From Fasciolopsis buskii (taxonomy: Eukaryota; Platyhelminthes; Trematoda; Plagiorchiida; Fasciolidae), in assembly GCA_008360955.1 (NCBI GenBank), contig LUCM01003912.1:48000-111999 (forward strand): a stretch of DNA of 64,000 nucleotides, in the 5' to 3' direction. The translations under genes were made by a program, and so were the position numbers. Each line of letters begins with the position of its first letter. Position 1 is the stretch's first letter. Under the pieces are notes generated by a model. It was not told the origin of the DNA. It made no database searches and saw nothing but the letters and a program-made list of their open reading frames with translations. Positions 36,548 to 48,719 of the stretch are shown here, one piece after another.

Positions 36548-39500
36548 ATGTGTGTAAGTATGGACGCAACTCATCCGCAAGACGCAACCCCGTTTTTTAC
36601 ATGTCGTCGCCGTTCAAACCGAGAGCCCGGAAACAGGTCATTCGGTAAAAATGAGGACATTCAGAATAGAATTCCAATGTTAGCTAAGGGTGTTTATCCA
36701 CTCAACGTGGTTCAACGTTATCATGGCAGCGATTTTCGCCATTCATTTCAAAAGGTTTATTATTTGATTTGAGCTAAAGTTGATAATTTTCTTAAATTCA
36801 AGGTTAAAATTGCTGACTGATATTTTCCCAGTAAAGGTTGGTCAGATGATTTTGACTTGTTCAATAATGCATGTCCGCAATCAGCAAAATAGCAGTTAGT
36901 TTGCCATCTAGTGAAATGAAATCATGGACGCAATTGGAGAATGAGAACAAAATGGGAGATTGCAAGTTTACTACCATCTAGGTTTTTTGGATTCCACTTG
37001 TTAGTTGCTTTTTCCACAGATAAACAGTAAGTTCTTTCGACGTTAAATTTGTTACTATTCGAATGTGCACGTCTGAGCCCATCGGTCCATATTTTGCCCC
37101 TGAATAAACGACTTATGGCTCAACAGTCTCATTTCTTAGGATTCCTGTCCGGACGATACTGTCCAGTAGACTGAGATAGAAAACCTTTATTAAATGCGTT
37201 GACAGTGGAAAGACGTGTGTGAAAACCAGCTTCCATTCACTTCCCACTGAAAACCGGAATTTGTACAATCATTGCACGTTAAGAATTATGTGAGGCCGTG
37301 AAAAGAGTGCTGTGTATTATTGGGACGATATACATTGTTCTCTCGTGGGAATTTACAGAAAGGTTAAAATCTTTTGTTCATCATATGTCAACAGCGTTGA
37401 CTTAAAGGAAGTCGGCAATATGAGCCTGTTTTCAAAACTGTAAACAATCAACGGTCTGATTACCCCTGAAAACCCAGGGTGGCAGTATTCGTATCTTCAT
37501 GTCCGACGAAGCTGTTCGCATTCACTGATCTGTCTGTGTCTCTCGTCAGTGACTCATTAATTGATTTCAGAGTTACGGCAGGCAAACAAGTCGGAGAAAC
37601 TTTCCTCATACCGATTTTATTCTTGCAATTTCCACGAAGAATTCGTAATATTCCGGCAGTAACTTTTATGGACCCTGATCTCAGTGTTTGCCAGGCATGT
37701 TATCTGCAGTCGCTGTGTGCTGACAATTCAGCTCATCAGCACTGAAAATATTTTGCTATTATCAATTATCGTCCAAACTTGTCCGCAGAAAAACACATCA
37801 AGTGGATTCCATCAAGGTATTTGTCGTTTCTAGTACCTACCCCGAGGTTTCACACCCCATAAACGAAGATACTGATGCAACAAATAATTTGTTTGTTACA
37901 TCGAACCTTCTCATTTTTTCTGCCTGCGTAAATGAACCGACGTGATGCAAATGTCGTTGTGTTTATCCTCAGCCCGTATCTTCCACGGTATGCTGATAAT
38001 CGAACGGAAACTGACTTTCCGCTCCAAGGAATTCAAACAATGACGTAATTGTTACCATAGCTTTTTTACATTTGAGTAGCCGGACACGAATATCAAATTC
38101 ATTAAACCTTTGAAATTTCCATGCTATAAACACTGGGTCGTGTAACCACATGTCTCAGTTACATGAGAAATTGAGTAATCAAAAATGTTAGTTTTGCACT
38201 CTCAAATTATTAATAATATATGTGAATAAGTTAGAACAATTACGGATGGCCTGCAAATTTGAACTAGTATCAAAGCAAACCCAGGTGATATAATGATGTG
38301 AAATACTATGTCTGGAATGAAGACATGTGGTTTGACTATATGTATTCCAACAGACTGACTATCAAGATCCAATGAGTTGCTCAGCGCACCAGGGGGGTGC
38401 TTAACTCCCTCGTGTGTTCCATGCGAAACGTGTACATGATTTAGAGAAAGAACCACGTTGTCTTAGGCAAATCCTAAACTTTTGGTAACAGTGTTCAGTT
38501 TCTAAGCATTTTGGTGCCTTGGGTATGAACAAACAAATGTCCAATATTGCTTCTGGCAAAAGATATGTGCATCGCTTACCAGTAAGTTTGGGTTAAAAAT
38601 GTATGATGATTATTTTTTTCTGATGAAGTATTTTATTAGTTAAAAAACCAGATGAAAATTGCATTTTTCATGATATTACCATTAGATGATCTATGGCACA
38701 AGATCGATACCCGGTTGGTCTGATCTGTGGCTTCAAGTGGAGTAGAGAAAGGAGTCTGACCGAAACACAACAAGTTTTATGTCTTATTATGTGGACGATG
38801 GGCGCTTTGACAGTGAACTACTGAAAGTTGAACATTTTGTGATTTTGAGGTAACTGATAAATTATATTTGTAATCATGTTTTTATTTTTCTAGACAAACC
38901 AGGGTTGAACATCAGTGGTATGTGATGAAAAATTAAGTCAACGTAACATCGAAAATTGTTCATGCTTCAAGTTTTACCAGAATAACTGTTAGTGGATACA
39001 TCCGCGTCTCGCCCAAGGGCATGGACAGAAAAATCGCAATGCGAGTTGCTAGCAGTGGAACAAAGAGAAAAGCTTGTAGACTGCAATTCTGTAAGCCATC
39101 CGATGGAGAAGGAAGCTTCAAAATATTTTTTTTTGTTCTTTAAATTGATAACTGAAAATTCAAGAACTATATGACTGATGAGCTAACTTTGGAAAGTGAA
39201 TGGATGCGGTGTTGTCTGATCGTGTTGTGATGTAAATCGGTAACAAAAATAAGTCGACTGATTTCGCCATCTACTGACGGGGATAAAAGTAGGATTCACT
39301 TATGACCGTGAAATGTTTCGCGAGCCAACTGAGGTTTGGGGTTTTCATTTTCCCAGGCATTCCATTCACAAAACGAGTCAAAAGTCACAGATCAGATGTT
39401 CACTTTGCATGTGTAAAACTACATCCTAAAACGGTTTAGAGAATGTGAATTTAATTTCTTGCTAAACTTAAGCACACTAGCACGACCATTAATAAAAACA

Positions 39501-40033
39501 ATAATGAACTAAAGCCTCCCGTATATCTCACTGAATATTATCAAAATCGTTTGATCATTCCGATCGTTTGACCTACCTGTCTTCGCCGGCTTTTCCTCGT
39601 AGCTCCACCGCGTCGCCATGTTGCAAACGAGAAGACAATTTGTATTTAAAAACCATAGCTTTTTTCACGATTAATGATTCGTAGCTTCCGTCGAGGCAGA
39701 AGCAAAACACAAAATGGGATCCCAAAAACGTGAATGTGGGGTTTTCCAACCACCGAGTTGAACACGGAATTAGGGAATCGCCTGATCAAAATTTCTATTC
39801 CAATGTGTTCTTCTGATGCTCACAGTTCGGTGAACACCGGAGAAAACAATTGAGTCACACAAATCCTAAACGTTTGTCTCCGTTGGAATTAGGTGCTGAC
39901 TTGTTTTACAGTGGTGAGTGTAAATGACGAGGCGAATTCTTCTCGATCTCGCCGAGATAGGAGTAGTGGCATGAAAAACGGCACGAGATTACCAGCCGAT
40001 TCAGTGTCCTCAATTGCCAACCGTGTACACTAA
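36548..40033 (+). CDS. Tentative seven-exon gene with a 24-base micro-exon
   Basis: Proposed coding exons: 36548-36636, 37478-37658, 38492-38581, 38746-38849, 38894-38917, 38993-39090, 39912-40033. The total is 708 nt (235 residues plus stop) and all phases agree. Good splice signals include ttttatttttctag before the 24-base exon, GTATGT after it, CCA/GTAAGT at 38582, GTAAGC at 39091 and gacttgttttacag before the last exon. The stop is TAA at 40031, with AATAAA at 40345-40350. The later exons are polar and basic (KGMDRKIAMRVASSGTKRK) and the C terminus is Ser/Arg-rich, suggesting an intracellular or nuclear protein. The first exon may instead continue from an upstream exon (acceptor acggagtcag). 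No domain recognised. This is the most complete chain, but it was built by eye. Confidence 0.32.
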
Positions 40034-40344
40034 TGTCTCAGCGCGAACGAAACACGTGAACAATATACCGGCGGCCCCGTTTGTCAATGCTCTTCAAACT
40101 CAAGTTGTTGCAGTAGGGGCTTCCTTCTGATGGCTGATTGGCACACAGGAACGAAAACACACGCGTGCGTACGTGGTGCGGTGCTGCTCGTTCGATAAAA
40201 GAGCATGCCTGAAATTGTTAGCACGTGTACGACTAGGTGCGTGAATGGGTATGTGCTTTACTGCGTGTGTGCATCTGTGTGCATCGCGCCGTAAGTACAC
40301 CCTTGTTCCCGTGGATGCTTGTGCAATTTGCGTGCAGTTGCACG

Positions 40345-40350
40345 AATAAA
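40345..40350 (+). terminator. Poly(A) signal AATAAA
   Basis: Canonical hexamer about 310 bases after the proposed stop at 40031-40033. It would serve the 36548-40033 gene if that model holds; in A+T-rich DNA the hexamer also occurs by chance. Confidence 0.25.
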
Positions 40351-40984
40351 CGATCAATAGGATGACAATCCAACGTCATTTGCGGTGCATTTGCAAAATC
40401 AGGAAATGAATCAAAATATCCAAGATTGTGTACATACGGTCTTCCTTTTTAATGGGTGGGTGGGTAGGTGGGCCGGGAGTGACTAGGTTGGTAACCCACA
40501 ACAAATACCTACCCTCTGAAAGAGAAAACATCTTGTGTGAATTCCGGTCGACATTCATTGAGGAGAATGACACTGATAATGGATAAGTTCCACAAACGTG
40601 ATCACCTCAGTTCCCAGTTAGGATTGACAATGTCAGTCATACCTGCTCAATGGATACTAGTCGTGATGAATTTGACAATTGCGAATTTCGCTTTTCTTTT
40701 ATTGTTCTTCTGAGTACATCCTAGAGCTCAGGATCCCCCGAAAATTTGACGTTTTATCGATTCGAATGTCACACGCATACACAGTGAAGGATGATCATTT
40801 TGGATTGTGAATAAGACGAAATACGATCTTCTGCATTGCGCTTAAATCCTAGATAATGGTAAGGAAAATAAGCCGCACAAAGGTAGGGTAGTAATTTAGT
40901 AAAAAAATAAAAATCAGAATTTTTGACCGAAATTTGAAATGATAAATCGTAATATTCTTTTCCTCGTTCACTACGGTTACTGCT

Positions 40985-41008
40985 ACGCGCACGCACACAC
41001 ACACACAG
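40985..41008. repeat. CA dinucleotide microsatellite
   Basis: The sequence cgcacgcacacacacacacag is a short CA run with a CpG-containing edge. Confidence 0.7.
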
Positions 41009-42034
41009 TGGGATCCCTATTTGGGATTGCCGTCAAAATTGACGGGGAACTCACAAGCCAAAGTCGATTCGGTGAATCCAACTGCGAGCAACACTTGCAC
41101 ACACCGGACTAAACTTTGACCACACAAATTGCTTGTTACAAGGCCATAAATTGCACGAAATAATGCTTCAGCAATGTGAAAGTGGCAAGTAAATATTTAG
41201 CTGGAAACGACATGTTAGGAAACAAATCATCCCTGAGCTAATCGCACTCAATATAATTAAACAGGTGATAGAACTGGAATGAATCCCATCGACTGCGATG
41301 ATGACCTATTCGCTGATCGGATCTGGGTAGAGTGACACGGTCGGAATGTTGACACACAGTCTAATGAAGACCAATATACTGGGGGTTCATTTGGTAAGGG
41401 TAGACTACAATCACGCATAATCTGATTTTTTTGTGCGAAAGGGATTTGTGCGGGTGAATAAAGACTAATGCTACAGTTTTCGGGATATGAAATTTTACGA
41501 GATCGGACATCTGATCTCGCGTTTGTCGGGAGGGAACGATGTGACCAAGCTAAACATGTGATAGGTTTCTGTTAGGTGTGAAATGAATACTCTGATAATT
41601 GAATTGTTCCTGCCAGTAAATACAATAGATGGTGCTCGTCCAACTAGTTCCAGTGCTCGCGGAGATAGCTTGATTATCTAGACCACTAAAAGTTAACTGG
41701 TCTGAAAAACAAGAATTCGTTCAACGTTTGGTCATCCTTCAGTTAATTCCTTTCCTGCCGACTTGACACAAGGCGAAAGCTAGTTCCACTGGCTAAAATC
41801 TATGAATTAGTGACCACATCAACACATGCCTGGACTAGTTGACACGGCAAATTTTTTGTTATCCGTCAAACACGGATTTACTGCGTTGGTTTGGTTGAGT
41901 TATCGAGTACACTAGTATGGTGCTGTTATAAAGAAACAATGTGCCAAGCTGTTCAATATGAAATTCCCAAGCATATGCTCAATAAATGTATTTATATATC
42001 TGACATCTGTGGAATCATTATACGACCTAGACAG

Positions 42035-42172
42035 AGGACAAAAGACTTTCCAAGCGGTTCAGTTCTGCAATCGTTATACTTCCAGCGATGTACACCAGAT
42101 TTTGGTTTCTACCTCATAAAGCCATCTGGTCAAAAAAGGAAAAGGGAACGAGAAACAATGATAGGCCGATAG
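42035..42172 (+). CDS. Candidate exon or gene end, basic C terminus
   Basis: Acceptor cgacctagacag precedes a 45-codon frame ending in TAG at 42170-42172. The same bases also form a GTAAGG donor, so the exon may be internal. It encodes a Lys/Arg-rich end (GQKRKRERETMIGR). It lies just beyond the 3' end of the minus-strand RTE copy. Confidence 0.2.
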   Translation, partial: RTKDFPSGSVLQSLYFQRCTPDFGFYLIKPSGQKRKRERETMIGR

Positions 42173-42879
42173 TAAGGTTATAAGCTGAAGAACTACGTCT
42201 ACAAAGAAACATTTCAAATTCGAAAACGTTGCTAGCTTCGACAAAGCCATTTGACTTACTGCCCTTAGCAACCTTTTAGGGGGACCTCATGGAAGGAAAC
42301 TCGGAAGACTAACTAGACCTTTGCCAGGCAATCCGCTGTTGTTCGGCTTTCCATGCCTCTCCACCATGTCATTGACTACTCCTGCACCTCGACCCACCTG
42401 CTAACCAGTATCTGCCTCGGACAGCACTACACAACTAAGCTGTCGTTCTATGGGCATGCGCCAGGCATGACCCAGCCGTCGTAACCTATTCGAATTCAAT
42501 GCCCCTCCAAAAAATTGAACAAAGTTTATTGCACCAAACCAACCAGTCATCGTCGAAATTCTCCCACGCTATTCTGCCGATACTATGAATACAACGGTAT
42601 TTAAAAAATGAAAATCTTCGCAAGTTATTTTTGCCCAGCAGCTTTGTTTCTGAATCGTATAGAACAATGGACAATGCTTCTAAGAAACGAACTTGACGTT
42701 TGATCGACAGGCCGATATTACAAAGATTACACAAATGACTGACCTTGGTGAAAACCAATGGAACTTTCTGCATGCGTGAAGACATTATCTAAAATGCGAC
42801 CAACAGGTAAGAATCAAATGGCCCCTTTAATTGATCTATCCATATCACAAAACGTTTCCGCTGCAATAACGAGGTTTGG

Positions 42880-43440
42880 CTTCGTGTCATTTCAGTCCTG
42901 CAGCAGTATTACATAATTTGAAGGTAAAGGACCCATTCCAAACCAGCAATTGACGTGAGCCTTTAATCGATACCACAAATCTGTGTCTCACGCCTTCGTG
43001 GTTGGGGTCCGAAAGACTCGTCGACTTGCTGGCTGGAGGCACTGAAGGATATGGCAGTGAACCGTGAACGGTGGCAATCGTGCTGTCATTTTCTATCGAA
43101 TCAGAATGATTGAAAACACGTGCGTTTGTACAGTTAGACTGTGTTTCGTGTGTTGGCTGCAGCAGCATCTTATCTGTTCCCGCCTGTGTAGGTCCACTCC
43201 CTGTTCCCCTTGGACATTCACCCTTTTTATATAAACGTGTAACTCTGGGGAACGGCAGCGGTCAGTGAGGCTTGCCTTGCTGTTTAACGCTGAACGATGA
43301 TGATCATGATGATGATCTGTCCCCACATTCACAGTTCCCCGTGTAATGAAAAGCCAAAGTCACAAAATCACGTCGTTTATCACCTCTATGGAAAGGGGAA
43401 AAGAGGAAAGACTTTTCTCGGGATAAAATCGGATGAAAGA
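42880..43440. other. Insertion-like segment inside the RTE copy
   Basis: The reverse-transcriptase homology stops near 43450 and C-terminal homology resumes near 42785, so the core with the YADD motif is missing or displaced. The intervening sequence is more G+C-rich than the surroundings. It has a TATA-like ttttatataaacg at about 43225 and a GATGAT run at 43287-43316. It could be an inserted element or a replacement; no terminal repeats or target duplication could be confirmed by eye. Confidence 0.35.
43287..43316. repeat. GAT trinucleotide microsatellite
   Basis: The sequence gatgatgatcatgatgatgatc is a short imperfect GAT run inside the insertion-like segment. Confidence 0.6.
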
Positions 43441-45499
43441 TCGCCTCAAGCACTAATTCGGCTTTGGCCGCTTCCAGCAATGAATTTCACTGTCATGCCT
43501 TTTTAGTGTGATGCAGCGCAACAGAACTGTGCGATCGATTCAGTCGAACGCCGCTTTTAGATCAAGGAAGGCAAGTTGTGGCTCTGTGAAACATGTTCCT
43601 GCTTTCTAAGATTTCTGGTAAATTGAAGATTTGCTTCGTGTGACCCCAACCAGGAGTGAAACCGATGTGGTTCTCAGGCGTGCACCTTTCGCAAGTACTA
43701 GACAATAGCGAAAGATGATTCATGTGAACAGTTCGAATGCAATGGTTATTAAGATAATTCCTCGGTGAATCTCACTTAAAGCTCTATCACTGTTCTTGTA
43801 AACAGGTAAGGTCACCGATTCGCAGGAGTACCTAGACATATATTCGCTTGCTCGGAGGAGTTATCTGCGGTGTTACCATTTCTCCATCATCCGTGAAGAA
43901 CGACGGAGGTAGCTGCGTTGTCTTTCCATAAAAGTTATCTCCCTGATGATATCCACTTTGGCTAGGGGACTATATCTGCCTGCAATGGTTTACTTGTAGA
44001 CATAACCGGAAGGGCCTACCGTGTCAGTGGGTCAGACAAATTACCCCAGGATATGTTCAGTCAGGGATTCTCAGAATGAATCACTGTTCCATCGAATTCT
44101 TTAATCACCTCGCTTACGCGCGGCTTCCGTGGATCAGTAATCCAAATCATTTGGTAGAGGCTGCGACTATTTATGATAGCCGCAATCTTTTCTAGTTTCC
44201 TGCACTTCCCTATCTACCACTGCTCTCTATGATTTCTCGGGCCGTCGGTCAGGCGATGTATCAGGAATTTGCGCGTCCAACTTCAAGTTACACCCGGAGA
44301 GGAGGATCTACGACCAGTTAACAGAGAAACTGAGTTTGAGGAAATCCAATATTCCTGAAGTTCATATGGCCTGGAGCCCGGTGATGAAATTACCGTTGAT
44401 TACGGGGCTCTTTGATCTACGCTTACTGTACTGTCGAATTCTAGGCACTTTGATGTGACGACGACTTGGCTGAAATTTCAGGATGGAAGTGAAGTTGGCT
44501 ATTATCATTTAGAAGCGACATTGTAGGACGCGTGGCTTTCATGTTTTTGGCACCACATATTAGGTGCCAATAAAACCAGCTCGGACCAAAACATGATCTC
44601 AATCCATAGATTCAGACGAGATATATTGACAACATTCGATTTAGCCGTGCCAATGGTTGCCAATCACGAAGCGGTCAATGTAAGTCCAAAATAGTGAATG
44701 CAAAGGAATATGGCAGATTTGCCAACGCTGCTTTTAAGGGCAAGAGCTTGATTGACAGAAACAGTTTGTTATGGAAGCCAACGTGGACAGAATTCGGATC
44801 TCCGATGTTCCGTTCTTTTCTCGCTAAGTAGACGATTTGGATGTAAAACTGATTAGGAACTACCACGACGCCCGTTGCATGCATAATTCGCAGTAATCGG
44901 TATAATTTCTGATAGAACTCGTTTTTGGATTCAGGAGAGCTGCAATCTGCCAGCCCAGGCATAGATACAATGAGCAGACAAAGACGCTACAATCGACTGC
45001 TATCGACACGCACTGAAAGAGCGACTGTTGCCTGAGATTTGGTCGAGTAGTACTATAATATGTTCCCTTGCTCAGACCAATTTCATCGCCATCCTGATCA
45101 CGAGCGCTCAAAGTTTGATCGACTGGCAAGCAAAGAGTGAAGCTAAAATGGAGGTTTTATTTGGGCTTCGAAAAATTAGTATGGAAGTGACATTTTATGG
45201 GCTTGCGTTTCGGACACACAGTATGCTTTTCCTGTTGAGTTTTCTTGAGTCATAGCCGGGGTGCCTTTTATTATCCGAACATTTAAGTTAGTTATTTGAA
45301 GTTTACGTTTAGTCAGTAGTAATGCTTGCACATTGTTCCGTAAACTTTTACTAATGCTAGCACCAGATAAATTTACGTCTTCATTAGTTTGGTTTCCCCA
45401 TCCATTAACTTTGATTTTATTTTGGTTGCTATCCCACAACGTCATCTCCTCAAACAGAACAAAATAACGGAGAGTAGTGAAAAATCGACTCAAAAATAC

Positions 45500-46340
45500 T
45501 GAGGTAATGAACCATGCAGAAGGAAAAGTTTCAGATTGAAGAACGCCGCTGACTGAACCATATGACCTACTGTCTTCAACTGTTGCTTCAAGGGATCGCA
45601 TGGACTCCAACCAAGTAGTCCAACTGTGCCCACACGAGTATGTTCACTGGTTAAAATTGCCACACTTTTCCCATTATTTCGGAACACAGTAAAGGTGATG
45701 TGACTTCTGCTCTATTTCGGCCCCAATTCCTCGATCACCCATATCTCGTGTCCACTCTCTCAAATTCCCACCGATTCTAGTGAGAAAGACCAAGTCGAGC
45801 TGACAAAACATGTTTATTAATCAAAACCAAACAGCTTATGTTGGTCTTCGATGAGAAAAACTCACTAACTGCCTATTCTCCCAGCTAATTCGGTCCCTCG
45901 ATACTCACCGACTTTCTCATGTGGCGTTTTCGCTTTGATTATCGGTTGGCATGATCAACGCGGCTGCGTTGATCTCTGCTCCGGGTAGAGGTTATGCCAA
46001 ATCGACACCCACTAACCATATACCCATGTAATCGACTGGCCACCTAGAACCATCTTCAAACCACTGCCTGCCTTGCATAACAGCGTACCACCAGGCAGGA
46101 GATCAGTGGTCATGCTCAAAACATTCTCCAGATACCTTAACCTATTCGGATTTAACGCCTATTCTGAAGATTAAATCATAAAACTCAGTGCTTTTGATTT
46201 TTGCACAAGATAAAATGATAAATGAACCGAGATCTGAAATGCGAGATTTAGCGTTATGAATAGAATAGCTTTTAATTAGAAAAATACAATAGATCATGGA
46301 AGAACTAAGATTAACCTTATTGAGACACTGCAAAAAAGTT
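45500..46340 (-). mobile_element. 3' end of a second RTE-like LINE copy
   Basis: Minus-strand peptides match the C-terminal end of the same element class. At about 46140-46030 lies NRLRYLENVLSM, then LLPGGTLL and GGQSITW, corresponding to 'hRLRwLGHvLRMp', 'LPrraml' and 'GGQtkTW'. At about 45620-45550 lies GLLGWSPCDPLKQQLKTVGH, corresponding to 'rLpGWGPrDyrnqwLeTlGdm'. About 330 bases between these two blocks are unexplained and may be another insertion. The copy ends roughly 200 bases upstream of the endonuclease start of the neighbouring copy, in the same orientation. Confidence 0.6.
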
Positions 46341-47453
46341 AGAATTGGTTAGAAACTGTTTGGCAGACGTGACATGCGATATTGGATCCATATAGACCCA
46401 CCGATTTCTAAGGAATTCAAGCCCACTCATAGTGGTCACCCACGCTTGGATTTTTCCTCACTACTCACATGCAACGGGACCATGCAACCGAATTGCCATT
46501 TTTTTCCCGCGACGTAGTACAAACATACAGGTATTTGATTGGTGAATAGATATTTTGAATAACATTAGAATGCTTAAAATTTCGCAGACTAAAATGTACC
46601 ATCAACAAAACGATTATCGAACAGAAAGCAAACATATCTCGAACAATCCAATTCAGGGTCTGATGGACGAACGCGCTAGCAGACTTTTTCTGTATTGATA
46701 AGTTTCCGATGTGCATGCAAAACAGGCCACACATAACGGATATTGCAGCCATTTCGTCATGTATGTTTGAAAATAACTTTTGCTACAATGGAAGACGCTC
46801 GTTTCAAACAATATTTGAAAGAGTTTCTTAGGACAATATCGACCATATAGAAAGGAAATTTTCCGGAACCAAAGAACTAGTGGTGTCTATCGTTACCGTT
46901 AATACCAGATGCACTGAAATATAAATGAACTCTGGCCGCTGATTCTCCAAAGGACGATTTTTTACTAAGCTTACAAATGACAGCTATTCCGCAAAGTGGC
47001 ATTTCGACTTTTGCAACCAGTTTTATAAACGGGCAAAACCAGTTGAATGCCGGATGAAACTGCACTAATGTAGCTGATCATTTCAATCTTTATAGAGCAG
47101 CCCGTATGTGGCCCTTATATCCGGCCATACGTTCTTGGACACTCTCTCGGTTGAATTAGATCTCTTGCGTTTACGATTAGCTCGCGCTCTGATAGTGCTT
47201 CACGAAGGGTTCAGAATTTAACGTGTCCGAAATACAACTCAAATCCCAAGTTTTGTCAAAATTTATCCCCCTAAGGTTGAGTTTAGCATTTGGAAAATGG
47301 TTTATTAATTTCACTAATTTTTTCACTAATTTCTTGTTGTCAAGTCGCTTCACTTGTATTATTCTGCACTACGACTCGTAATAATGTCATTAAAGTTTGT
47401 CATACATCGTAATTCTTACGACGTCCATTATGAGTACCTTAGTTCCACATTAT
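46341..47453. other. No firm feature
   Basis: A+T-rich sequence with short frames at chance density. A hydrophobic minus-strand frame at 46465-46752 could belong to the missing upstream part of the second RTE copy, but no motif supports it. Confidence 0.35.
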
Positions 47454-47625
47454 CCGGCGGTAGCCAAGCGGATAAGACTGTGGCGTTTGGACGTGAAGCT
47501 CGCGGGTATGAATTCTCCTACCGCCGGCCAATTTCCCCACTTGGCAGCCGTCTGTTGGCCTAGGCCTCCTCCCTGGAAAATGATGTACATTTTTATTTCA
47601 TTAATAAAGGAAGTAAAGGGTAAAA
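47454..47625 (+). mobile_element. tRNA-derived SINE, family 1 copy 3, near-intact cloverleaf stem
   Basis: The head runs from ccggcggtag (47454-47463) to ctaccgccgg (47518-47527), a perfect 10-base pairing that extends the tRNA acceptor stem. The A box is tagccaagcggataag at 47461-47476 and the B box is gggtatgaattctcc at 47503-47517. The body ggccaatttccccacttggcagccgtctgttggc ... ccctggaaaatgatgtacat matches copies 1 and 2. It ends in an A-rich tail with aataaagg and gggtaaaaag. Despite the good stem, the B box departs from consensus (TATG for TTCG), so it is a SINE copy and not a working tRNA gene. Confidence 0.85.
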
Positions 47626-48719
47626 AGTACTTAACTCGAGCTCTAAACAAATTTTTCGCATTGAGCGAACAACTCTCTGTCGCAAGACTTTTAAGGGCAA
47701 GCATGACAATGGCAATGAAACTCTGACAACCAGGTTGAACCAGTTCTAATTAGTGCATCATATGTGCGCACGATCATCTCGAATTTCCACTTCTCAATCG
47801 AAAAATAAACGAACAAATCATAGCATTAGGTGACTATCGGAATATTTCACCGAAAATGTACATTGGACCTCTGAATTTCCATTCAGTTCGGCATGGAATT
47901 CTGTACTTCAGGGATCATATAACCACCTGGAGAAGCACACGATAAGCGCGACCTGTATGTAGCCTCAGATTAGCTATTCATAACAGTAAAATGGCCAATT
48001 CTAATTACAACGGAAGCAGTTGTAATTCGTGTCCTTCAAGTCCCAGTATGCTGCAAAACGATTTGTGCTTACATTGAGTCTGTCGTGAAAAACTCACCAT
48101 CACGTGATACTTCTTATGGAGGTGAACAGATAATACATAAACTGCGATAATCCTTCCAAACCCAACCTTCAGGGGAACCGGGATCATAGCGTGTGTGAAT
48201 CGGCCATTATTACTTCCTCTTGTTGTATTCCTCAGTTTTATTCATACATAGTGTTGCACTGATATGAATACAGATAACTTCGCATGAGCATGTTCGTCAG
48301 TCTGTTTCCTAGTCATGTGCTCTATGGGATTTCCAAACCAAAATTGCACGCCCAGCTGCACAACAGAAAGAGATCATCTGTTGCGCAGTTGACCCATTGT
48401 AATTTACTCTGCTTTATTAGCTGAAATGATTTCCTTAACGTAGTCGTAATCGCAACTGGCCTCACTAAATTAACTATTACAAAGACCAGCTGCACTTGTA
48501 CTTATCATTAAGTGAATCATCCCAGGGTCACACACAAACTTCCTGTACAACTCACTCGGTCACAGTAGAAAAAACACCTGTGTGAGGTTGACTGATATAA
48601 CTCGTGGATGGGGACAAGAGGTATCGTGCCTTGTGCAGATCCTGGGCAAGAATTACCGTCCCAAGTCTTCTTTCGAATTCACCTGAGGTCACATCGTCAA
48701 CCATCACTGGATAGCTCAC
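47626..48719. other. No firm feature
   Basis: Non-coding by inspection. The minus-strand frame at 48552-48806 looks protein-like and can be read as a 207-base exon (48578-48784), but it conflicts in frame with the phase-consistent pair listed next. Confidence 0.3.

Larger units (their letters stand above)
42290..45330 (-). mobile_element. Decayed RTE-like LINE: endonuclease plus reverse transcriptase
   Basis: Minus-strand domains appear in the expected order. Endonuclease start near 45300 (LQITNLNVRIIKGT, then CVSETQ). Mid-endonuclease at 44950-44800 (CSSPESKNEFYQKLYRLLRI, then a degraded 'vaGDfNaQ' block, then YLARKERNIG). Fingers at about 43800-43750 (VYKNSDRALSEIHRGIILIT). A conserved block at 43660-43580 (GFTPGWGHTKQIFNLPEILE), then FLDLKAAFD followed by an in-frame TGA at 43540-43542 and IDRTVL. 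C-terminal domain at 42720-42620 (LSIKRQVRF ... VLYDSETK) and at 42480-42440 (RLRRLGHAWRMP). Many stops and frameshifts make it non-functional. These peptides match, from memory, RTE-type elements of flatworms. Foreign sequence interrupts it at about 42880-43440, and the YADD block was not found. Confidence 0.85.

Noticed and set aside
37007..37030. A seven-base micro-exon (gctttttccacag, ATAAACA, GTAAGT)
   Set aside because: The sites are strong but an exon of this size cannot be supported without transcripts, and it does not fit the neighbouring chain.
45028..45255. A plus-strand 75-codon gene
   Set aside because: It is antisense to the RTE endonuclease region.
47456..47525. A functional tRNA gene with a 7-base acceptor stem
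   Set aside because: The head is followed by the family 1 SINE body and tail, and the B box is altered; two other copies exist.
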